This document shows positions 47,401-51,191 of a DNA stretch of 51,191 bases, in pieces. Location: IMG/VR virus record IMGVR_UViG_3300020183_000118, positions 1-51,191 of that record; one strand, 5' to 3'. The position numbers and the translations under genes were made by a program. Within the stretch, counting starts at the first letter, position 1, and each line of letters starts with the position of its first letter. The notes under the pieces were generated by a model, which worked only from the letters and a program-made list of their open reading frames with translations, searched no databases and was not told the DNA's origin. The stretch is from a virus.

Positions 47401-48142
47401 CGAAAAAATTCATTATTATCAACGCTATGATGCTGCTAGACTGGCCACAGCAACACCTTGGACCGCTAATACTGTGATTCCAGCTGCTACACTTATTGCA
47501 TTAGACAGTAATGTATATTTGACTACCGGCAACGTTTATGCAAATGCCAATACATACATAAACTCGGCAAATATTCAGCTTATTACAGTAAATTCATTGC
47601 GTCAACTGAGACGCGGAGTTGATGGTACAGGTGTATCAAATGTCATATTGTCAGGGAATACTATATCAGATAGCAGCCTTACTCAATTAATTCCAGACGC
47701 TCAGATTTATTCTGCTGTAACAGTCAATGGTAATATTACAGTTACATCAAATGTAAGTTTTAAATTGATAATGAGTTCGAATATTACTGCCAATGTTGGG
47801 GATTACATCACGCAATTTGCAAATACAGGAAATGCAAGAGTTTTACAATCTGTAACAAACGGCAATATTGTAGCAGTTGATTTTGTCACTGGCACATTCC
47901 AAACGGCATCTAACATAGGAACCAGAATAAACATAGCTAGTATTACCGGTGGTGTTTCTAGTGTCAGTGCAAACGTGCTCAATATCAACACTTTAGGATC
48001 AGTGTTTGCAAATGGTAATGTTGTGTTGTCCAGTGTTCCTTTATTACAAAGCAATATTTGGGAACAATTAGGAACTACCCTACAAAATAGCAACACAATT
48101 GGTGCACAATTTATTAGAGCGGAGCCTAGTTATATACCATGA
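35453..48142 (+). CDS. Giant baseplate protein (gp7 position) with FG-GAP propeller
   Basis: 4229 residues, about four times T4 gp7 (1032), in the gp7 place between gp6 and gp8. The first 160 residues have patterns I know from giant baseplate proteins of marine T4-like phages (FLPEIFRTDTNRKFLNATVD, YSYDPQIDLDKFVNFAQYYW). Residues about 2190-2820 hold seven FG-GAP-like units (HFGRSIALDNSPLYLFGGAP, DEFGASLSMGDDAKYLYIGA, SQFGSAVVSNSDGSTIAVGA and others), enough for a seven-bladed beta-propeller, with extra beta modules inserted between blades 3/4, 4/5 and 5/6. Later parts show GYTSTPNVFINGDG (about 3520), NGEKIHYYQRYDA (about 3985) and two copies of a GDYITQ...VLQSVTN unit. Likely the wedge backbone plus outward-facing, possibly ligand-binding, domains. 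Ends in a four-base overlap with gp8. Confidence 0.8.
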   Translation: MAAFKTLQFLPEIFRTDTNRKFLNATVDQLVSEPNLIKVNGYIGRKLAPSYKASDSYITEPTKARQDYQLEPSIIIKNTNSGELTFATTYTDIVNKINFYGGFGNNQNRLFDNEYYSYDPQIDLDKFVNFAQYYWLANGPDAVIVSASAVPLEATYGVTFDSTTQTYRFTGFDNAPNPVITLARGGRYTFVNNEPGNKFYIQTSPGLLGVDPNAPNLTTRTVLGVTNNGQDVGDTVFQVPLASAQLQWTNMPVIGNVNYATSLSYQSLQGCLLSDLENVLGGLDGPTSSLEDATIIFVNNEFIDDIYWVNTARIQNNIIRLDQASLIPLSERNNVYQIGLFEDDQGDVRIYLTNKLSVSNEQKVRIKAGITNAGKEFYSRLDLYNQVPAITAPINLLFYQSDQTDSAVGAIQLIDPSAALIDPDLEIIGQRTYTSPGGVVFTNGLKVTFDSTVSAPYANNTYYVEGVGTSITLMLVSNLICPELNDDLSLPDYLTINRGSLDLNGWARSNRWFHVAVIAATANYNGTDLFLDQNYRAQRPIIEFKPNLQLFNFGTESKNPVDVLDNIITNAYTQVQGVLCASTSQVTITVDGETVTFNDGDRIIFSQDENLDVRNKIYDFSIELTTEAPDPLEYRAFIQEASDATVEESQTIIVKSGANGPKQWYFNGTIWIEAQQKTAVNQAPLFDLINLEGISFGTNSVYPGSTFAGSKIFSYKIGTGSNDSVLGFPLSYKNLVTQGDIQFENNFDYDTFSYILDAGVTRTISVNAGLIQQNLSRITSTRLNTWVINSNFSKQYQIFNFTYDGSTNLFPVDILPDISVSVPNIKVVINNVPVPAGQFALTKVVDKLAVLINPSLLATNDVVFISIWNSSTASTQGFYQVPLNFDINSLNTDLETLTLGQMRNHLTEFKNNSLDIVGEVPGYSNLRDIDFSNRGGSILQHSAPIIYAGLFLNHPEMNFVDALRLASKEYSQFKIKFLEAAANLELDRTNIAACVDTIMSTLNSVKNDTFPYHYSDMVPYGEDERVALPSYTVFDTDIRAYEITRIFDDAAVSNKAVFIYLTRQLNGTVSTTLLVKGQDYYFDQTRPAVVIQDSFNLLYNDIISIVEFNNTDGSYVPETPTKLGLYPKYVPEIFTDNTYRTPIQVIQGHDGSLTPAFGDFRDSLLLELERRIYNNIKVEYNILNFNINDYVPGKFRLLDYSRQEFNQLLSQNFLQWVGTNRVDFTTNNTFKASDPFTWNYRKFRDVVNGESLTGTWRSVFRYFFDTDRPHTHPWEMLGFSEKPSYWDDRYGPAPYTGGNLVLWGDLESGYIHAGTRAGVDLRYSRPGLTQIIPVDDSGNLRKTSEFLVTDFDSAAANTSFAVGDIGPTELAWRRSSDFPFAMQYALAIGKPARYFALLGDVRHYFRSNTTGQFVDTVDNKHIQPNILRVNGYIDMDDTVERSAGYINWIRDYLKNIGINDAGTIIKNNLERMTVQLSYKMAGYSDKRFLELLAEQVSPSSINDSVVIPEENYSIELYKGAPLNKIVYSAVIIEKSVNGYTVSGYDTTNPYFYIVPSLPNNNAYVIEVDGQRGTIFRDFKTQRYTIPYGFEFNTKQQVVDFLVSYQRFLIAQGFVFEDRDNLLNEKKDWVLSAKEFLHWSKQGWRTGNIFVCSPVSTSIKVFNETAVVDEIKNTPNSSRVLDINYQAIKKNNFTIIRDSNLFTFNSLLNQTIGLAEFNLVQYEHLLLLDNTTVFRDVIYVPETGNRQYRLKLVGAKTQFWNGSLELPGYIYGSDKTDEWQPGQDYLKGSLVSHKARIYTAIENISAADQFQTASWKQLGLNELQSGVINNFATNAKQSLQYYDINDQPIDEQVQLFSNGLIGFRPRQYFTNLGIDIVTQSKFYQGLIKQGGTANAINALRGAQFNNLNTELNFYENWMMRVGEYGSLDINQYYEFLLSDSVFDNNPAVFQLSDGTVATQTDIAVFDQTSTYKLSGAFNPNFLRVEDNSQSKELRPLPTAGFVNLDDVDGTIFDIQDYASYADIVDNMSVGFTLWTARDFDKQWNVYRCCNVPGLAFILRYNTESQAELVISAEHGLEENDLIALKNFDPRYNGIYRVNAIIDSTRFLITIYNNLQDLIDAEAVIANGIVYKLQSSKLATPTAVIESTPNSGWAVNDKVWIENLDNEGNWGVYTRTDPWEYQNRIQLGESQYAGNDHFGRSIALDNSPLYLFGGAPDSSNGRVSIYARNSNNGWDSYGFLWGNNPVLDSFGKVLATATVGSSNFLAVSASDSGSKQGVVYVFENQVLVQILADVSGTAGDEFGASLSMGDDAKYLYIGAPGANKVYCYALNYPREEVTQNLIGSTGVATFNLSFAAADASDIIVTAPLRAAEYFPGIDYTTASGPDRIIFTVAPSDGDRITVQKRTYHYTLLDTLPVSSESAVGSQFGSAVVSNSDGSTIAVGAKSTIVDGLNEAGAVYLYHRTTTEFVTNGLTNTFTLPDNLGNVFYVYYNDVLLTNGTDYYLIGTNIVQFAGFNIPPAGNRLVVESNQFILDQIIYPQTVGSAGGSFGAQLSMCNSGCNLYVSSPAYLEPNYRFGLVTRFVNAGRVYGTVTGTVIGPTVTIGETIVINNRVVTFTGTSLASVVSAINGANIPGVTASISYNKIKIDSDVVVAANRLNIVSGNTGTPLIDLGIDDYKFVQIIRHPDTLGETFGATLKVDQASGTLAIGSDGADISIPIDIDSTLAIPTLFDSGGTKFVDQISDSGAVYIYNLMNNPYEDVDNPSLFAFTQKLLGPNLDTGFNFGAAIDLRSDYLIVGVSNDYNIVTEGGSLYYYYNQDATSGWTLTRYKEPRVDIGAVNSAFLYNTVSQNILDFFDYLDPVKGKLLGAVEQELDFKEDYDPASYNRSNRTNTINNTNFYWSDRQVGKTWLDLSLMSFIDYEQGILQYRVKNWGSLFPGSQVKIYEWVESNFLPSQYATSAGDGIARYPDDTAYSSVTVVDPATGIITQKYYYWVHNKISVDINQARRTLSAKALESYITAPKDQGIPYLALLAPNSVAVYNVTDQLIGNDVAIHLDVAQIRNSNLMHSEWQMVQQNAGAESIPVRFISKLRDSIVGFDDTGLIVPDPLLKAQDRLGILNMPRQTLMSNRLGALQNYVETLNAILVRYPTLLIKTPSTLFLEDPLPTTGFNTQTSNVTDLTYLSTDAFTNGYKILIPNDSNYQGKWSIYSFNSTNDTFELFRLQSFKTELFWSPTVWYDTTFQNGKDINYTVAIYSDIQALSPEPGDYIKVLDNGQGKWLLYEAQDGGSLSLIGAENGTLQVSTEVFDVTVRAGYDSAVYDSVGFDPQAVQELKNIYNSVYQEILTGNLSNELNRLFLTIVNFIFAEQKNPDWIFKTSFIDVYHNLRNLEQFPNFVRDNQSFYNDYIQEVKPYRTQIREYVPSYIKQDTAAGDWTDFDLPSVYDARYGKFRSPDIAITQDASLFENEIYSDWANNYKFKVTDYIIGNIGLNYVLPPNVEITGGGGIGAAAITTLYANGRVASITVTNAGSGYTSTPNVFINGDGVGATAYPLLKNEFYSSQTNLSYNLVRSIDTQIKFDRFAYSSNLILWQPNTAYANTVVTSGNTVTDQGNIYISSGNIVVYNNQAYLATNANISTQSTFDFTRFTVIDSGNTLLNAADRIIAYYQPEVGMTGRTLTQLINGLEYPGIEVLGTEFRTNAFEITSNVISFNYTGLTIDSGNVDAVNFQTLGFEVDQSIRIEAQVPFEFQNNGYFTIVNVTRDSMTLTGQPVETTYKILLDSPITANLGDYITQANTLANAYVLQSVTNSSTVDLIYTVPEFTVSSNNISINGVAIQSNIAEIGTGGNANVKISYLDLQQVLDSNIYSKYLDTALGTRPQDINIVGGAYVDTYASHAPEELIPGRMYDAMEMRVFSNTTGNTETYGFRLFQPMSANAVYTRINANATTTLSANLNLIDDEIVVNDASKLPDPSPSLGNPGIVFINGEKIHYYQRYDAARLATATPWTANTVIPAATLIALDSNVYLTTGNVYANANTYINSANIQLITVNSLRQLRRGVDGTGVSNVILSGNTISDSSLTQLIPDAQIYSAVTVNGNITVTSNVSFKLIMSSNITANVGDYITQFANTGNARVLQSVTNGNIVAVDFVTGTFQTASNIGTRINIASITGGVSSVSANVLNINTLGSVFANGNVVLSSVPLLQSNIWEQLGTTLQNSNTIGAQFIRAEPSYIP
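42025..43910 (+). repeat. Seven FG-GAP-type repeats within the giant protein
   Basis: Units start near bases 42025, 42190, 42340, 42715, 43074, 43513 and 43783, each with a pattern FG..(hydrophobic strand)..G(A/S)....G.V(Y/F). The sequence signature is that of integrin-type beta-propeller blades. Confidence 0.7.
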
Positions 48143-48843
48143 ATCATACCCAGCTAAATAGTAATATGGATAAAAATATGGAAGATTTAGAACGTAACCC
48201 CACAGACCACGAACATAAACCAAACGAAACGGGTGGCATAAATGTGCAAGGGCATATCAAAATTTTTGATCCCACTTCAGGCGAAGTTTATGTAGATAAG
48301 CGAAATGCAATTCACTACGAAAATATCAGTGAGGCTATAGCGTATACATTGGCAAACAAAGGTCAAAACTACATTTACGAAATGCATTTTGGTAACGGCG
48401 GTACCAGTATTGATCCTACAGGAATTATCAATTATTTGCCACCAAATGTTAATACCAGTAACAGCAATTTGTACAATCCAACCTTTGCTAAAATTGTAGA
48501 TAATAACAGTGCATTAAATGCTGATCCAACAAGAAACAAAATGGAAATACGACATGTTCCTGGTAGAGTGTATACAGACATTGTTATCAGCTGTTTGCTT
48601 GATTACGGTGAGCCAACTGGCCAAGCAGCATTTGACAACAGTACAAATCTTGAAGATACTTATACATTTGACGAATTGGGTCTCAAAGCTAGAAGCACAG
48701 ACGGTAGTTCTGGACTTACCACAACAGGCAAATTACTTACGCATGTAATTTTTCATCCTGTGCAAAAAAGTCTAAACAGATTAATTCAAATTGATTACAC
48801 AGTGAGAATTCAAACTCTAACCAATTTGAGCAGCATAGGATAA
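48139..48843 (+). CDS. 8: Baseplate wedge protein gp8-like
   Basis: 234 residues; T4 gp8 is 334. Family features are NVQGHIKIFDPTSGEVYVDK, RNAIHYENISEAIAYTLANK, IYEMHFGNGGTSIDPTGIIN, YLPPNV and the C-terminal VIFHPVQKSLNRLIQIDYTV. gp8 is a peripheral wedge protein that binds gp7, gp10 and gp6. The first 25 residues are charged and probably disordered. ATG overlaps the stop of the giant gene by four bases. Confidence 0.9.
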   Translation: MNHTQLNSNMDKNMEDLERNPTDHEHKPNETGGINVQGHIKIFDPTSGEVYVDKRNAIHYENISEAIAYTLANKGQNYIYEMHFGNGGTSIDPTGIINYLPPNVNTSNSNLYNPTFAKIVDNNSALNADPTRNKMEIRHVPGRVYTDIVISCLLDYGEPTGQAAFDNSTNLEDTYTFDELGLKARSTDGSSGLTTTGKLLTHVIFHPVQKSLNRLIQIDYTVRIQTLTNLSSIG

Positions 48844-48847
48844 CACA

Positions 48848-49963
48848 ATGAGTTATTTTGTAAACAAAACCGATGGGTCAGTGATTGTTGTACTAGATGG
48901 TACAAAAGATACTACCAGCACCAGTTTAACACTGTTTGGCCGGTTAGTACAAAACTACGGTGATCAAACAAATGAAAATTTTGTTAGGTTACTTGAAAAT
49001 TTTGCATTTAACAACAGCCCAGCCAATCCTATATATGGACAGCTATGGTACGACACCAGCATTGATAATTTAAAAGTATACACCACTGCCAATACATGGT
49101 CAGTAATTGGTACTGACATTCGCGGCAATCTTGATGTATCGGGCAATGTGCATTTTGGGCCATACAATTTTGCTTTCAAAGATCTTGATGGAAATGTTCA
49201 GATAACCAATAGTGCTAATGTAGGCAATGTCAGTTTTTACACCAACGTAAACGGTGTAAGTTCTAGAGTGCTGCATATTAACAGCCAAACTGGTCTAATG
49301 GATGTGTATGGTAATGCTACCGCAAACTTTGGCGTACCAACAAAAATATACGTGGATAGTGAAATGTCTGCATTGCAGTCAAGAGCAAATACCAATCTTG
49401 TGGCCAATGTTGCTATTATCAATTCAAACCTGGCTACAAGAACCAGTGAAGAAAATCAACTGCGAGCAAATATAACTGCGGCCAATGCTCAAATAGCATT
49501 GAGAGATACAATCGCCAGAGTGAATTCAATTAATACTGCAATTAATACTGCACTCACTGCCAATGTTGATGCAATTTATGCTAATTTGGCTGCCAGAGTT
49601 GATCAAACTGTTGCAGTAGAAACAGCAATGACAGCCAATGTTGCTGCTGCTAACGCAAGAGTTAACGGTGCCAATGTTAACATTACAAATTTAAACAACA
49701 GATTAGACAGTGTAAACACTGCAATTGATATTGCACTCACAACAAACCTAGCCCTCAAAGCAGACACTTTAAGTCCTACACTAACAGGAACGCCCACTGC
49801 ACCAACCGCTGCATTTGGTGCAAACACATTACAAATTGCCTCAACTCAATACGTTATGACTAGATCAGAATTCTGGGGCGGTAGTAGAAAATTTGTGAGT
49901 ACCGATGATCCAAGTGTTAGCGATGGTGACAATGGTGATATTTGGTTTAAATACGTTCCTTGA
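48848..49963 (+). CDS. Fibre or gp10-like protein with N-terminal baseplate-type domain
   Basis: 371 residues. The N-terminal part has TSLTLFGRLVQNYGDQTNEN, FVRLLENFAFNNSPANPIYG and QLWYDTSIDNLKVY, a pattern common at the start of gp10/fibre proteins of marine T4-like phages. Residues 170-315 are an Ala/Asn/Thr-rich helical coiled coil (for example RVNSINTAINTALTANVDAI), likely trimeric. The TLTGTPTAPTAAFG stretch (about 325) is a frequent fibre-shaft motif, followed by a small C-terminal domain ending GDNGDIWFKYVP. Good ribosome site AGGA overlaps the gp8 stop. Attachment to the wedge periphery is inferred from order. Confidence 0.75.
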   Translation: MSYFVNKTDGSVIVVLDGTKDTTSTSLTLFGRLVQNYGDQTNENFVRLLENFAFNNSPANPIYGQLWYDTSIDNLKVYTTANTWSVIGTDIRGNLDVSGNVHFGPYNFAFKDLDGNVQITNSANVGNVSFYTNVNGVSSRVLHINSQTGLMDVYGNATANFGVPTKIYVDSEMSALQSRANTNLVANVAIINSNLATRTSEENQLRANITAANAQIALRDTIARVNSINTAINTALTANVDAIYANLAARVDQTVAVETAMTANVAAANARVNGANVNITNLNNRLDSVNTAIDIALTTNLALKADTLSPTLTGTPTAPTAAFGANTLQIASTQYVMTRSEFWGGSRKFVSTDDPSVSDGDNGDIWFKYVP

Positions 49964-49966
49964 CGC

Positions 49967-51191
49967 ATGACCACTACTAAAATAATTGAGAGAGAATTTG
50001 TTGTACAGGTTGGAGCTGATACTTTGCCGGCTGTTACATTGGGCGCTTGGTCTGGCTTTATGAACACCTATGCGGTATGGCCGTCGGGCGCCGGCGATTC
50101 AACGACCATACGAAGATCTGTAAATTTACAAGCAGGTTATTATTATGTAACTGGCGCAGTTGACAACTACGGCTCAGTGAATATAAATGGCCAATACAAC
50201 ATTACGTTATACAATTTTGATGCTAATATATCCAGGACTGCAATTGGTAATAATACAAGAATTTATCACGGTGGCGGAGCAATGAGTATTGTTATTTCTG
50301 CCACCAACACCGGCGGACCTAGAGGAGTAGCAGTAACAATATCAGAGGAACTAGTAAGAAATGAACCAGGTATTCCAGGTATTCCTAATCCCATCGGGGG
50401 GACTCGAACTGTGATCGATGTAGGAAATTTAGTATGGAGTACTAGAAGTGCAGGTACTTTAACCATTGGTAGATATCAAGTCACACTGCCTTTCCGGGCG
50501 AATATTACAGCACATGCGTGGGCTGCAGGCGGCGGCGGAGGCGGCATGGATGCTGGTACTCTGGGAGGCATAGGAGCGCCGGGGCTGTATAATACCACAT
50601 CATTTGAAGTTGACAGAGGCGATTTAGTTGAAGTTTTTGTAGGAAAAGGTGGCAATGGGGGTTCGAGTAGCTCAGGAGGCGCCCCTGGCGGTGCAGCTGG
50701 ACTAAGCAGAACAAGTATCAACGGCGATGCAACTAAATCTTTCAATGGTGGTGCAGGATCTGCAGCTGGTCCCGGAGGTACTTCGGGTGGTGGAGGTGGT
50801 GGCGGCGGAGCGTCTGGTGTATTAGTAAACAATGTCCCGATGTTGGTAGCAGGTGGTGGAGGTGGTGGTGGAGGTGCCGGCAACGATGGCAACGGGTCTG
50901 GAAAATATGCTAGAAGAGATGCAACAATAACAAAAAATGCATTTGGAGATTACTCCATTGGCGCACCGGCATTAGATGTTGACAATTCTGGTTCATTAAC
51001 TTTAAGTGCTCAAACTCAAATAGTAGAATATAACACGCTGCCAAGTGTGACTGCACCCCCAACTGCTGCTGGGTCAACAAAAGTTTTTGCATTTGGATAT
51101 GGATTTAATGCTGCGGGTTCATTTACAAGAACAGTGCAAACAAACAACAAGGTAAATTTATCAACTAGCGGAGTTTTAACTTTTTTTGCTC
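49967..51191 (+). CDS. Gly-rich adhesin-like fibre protein (partial, C-terminus beyond window)
   Basis: At least 408 residues from ATG 49967, three bases after the preceding stop, open to the right edge. Residues 1-145 form an N-terminal beta-rich domain. About 145-170 there is a short collagen-like PGIPGIPNPIGG segment. From about 180 onward Gly runs alternate with strands (AWAAGGGGGGMDAG, GGAGSAAGPGGTSGGGGGGG, MLVAGGGGGGGGAGNDG), the architecture of Gly-rich phage adhesins in which Gly stretches form polyglycine-II-like sandwiches. A receptor-binding role at the fibre tip is a plausible inference. Confidence 0.7.
   Translation, partial: MTTTKIIEREFVVQVGADTLPAVTLGAWSGFMNTYAVWPSGAGDSTTIRRSVNLQAGYYYVTGAVDNYGSVNINGQYNITLYNFDANISRTAIGNNTRIYHGGGAMSIVISATNTGGPRGVAVTISEELVRNEPGIPGIPNPIGGTRTVIDVGNLVWSTRSAGTLTIGRYQVTLPFRANITAHAWAAGGGGGGMDAGTLGGIGAPGLYNTTSFEVDRGDLVEVFVGKGGNGGSSSSGGAPGGAAGLSRTSINGDATKSFNGGAGSAAGPGGTSGGGGGGGGASGVLVNNVPMLVAGGGGGGGGAGNDGNGSGKYARRDATITKNAFGDYSIGAPALDVDNSGSLTLSAQTQIVEYNTLPSVTAPPTAAGSTKVFAFGYGFNAAGSFTRTVQTNNKVNLSTSGVLTFFA

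Noticed and set aside
50476-50892. Proline-rich minus-strand frame
   Set aside because: Proline runs are the complement of Gly codons in the adhesin-like gene.

Overview
The window is a 51 kb piece of a tailed, contractile-tail phage of the T4 superfamily. Evidence is the conserved order portal, small head gene, acidic prohead core protein, gp21 protease, gp22 scaffold and gp23 major capsid; the gp46/gp47 recombination nuclease; the gp55 late sigma factor; baseplate proteins (gp26, gp48/54-like, gp53, gp5-like, gp25, gp6, a giant protein in the gp7 place, gp8); and TATAAATA late promoters that match gp55. The genome is AT-rich and densely packed. Protein style (huge baseplate proteins, Asn/Thr-rich fibre proteins, a small seg-like GIY-YIG protein) resembles marine T4-like phages; the host cannot be read from the sequence and an aquatic proteobacterium is only a guess.

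Layout. 1-2473, minus strand: a late-expressed block of small virion or fibre genes, the leftmost cut by the window edge. 2553-8832, minus: the head cassette (gp23, gp22, gp21, core proteins, portal) with a strong terminator after gp23. 8865-11138, minus: tape-measure-like protein. 11149-11176: interleaved outward-facing late promoters. 11190-12250, plus: gp26 and a small downstream gene, then a terminator. 12304-12659: about 350 bases without a gene but with many possible hairpins. 12660-24006, minus: one tightly overlapping operon that starts with gp55 and contains gp47 and gp46 interleaved with accessory genes: three SGNH-hydrolase-like proteins, three radical SAM genes (one apparently split by a +1 frame change), a beta-rich protein of unknown function, an SDR oxidoreductase and a GIY-YIG protein. 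24039-51191, plus: the baseplate and fibre operon, including a 4229-residue protein that carries a seven-repeat FG-GAP-type propeller, ending in a Gly-rich adhesin-like gene cut by the right edge.

How it fits together. gp55 would direct RNA polymerase to the late promoters before the fibre, tape-measure/gp26, gp48/54 and gp6 transcription units. The head cassette builds and matures the prohead; the plus-strand operon builds the baseplate wedge, hub and fibres. The unexpected part is the accessory set threaded between gp55, gp47, gp46 and the operon end. Its gene overlaps suggest coordinated translation, while its very low GC in several genes suggests later acquisition. A joint role in modifying a cell-surface, virion or small-molecule substrate is inferred from the enzyme classes only.
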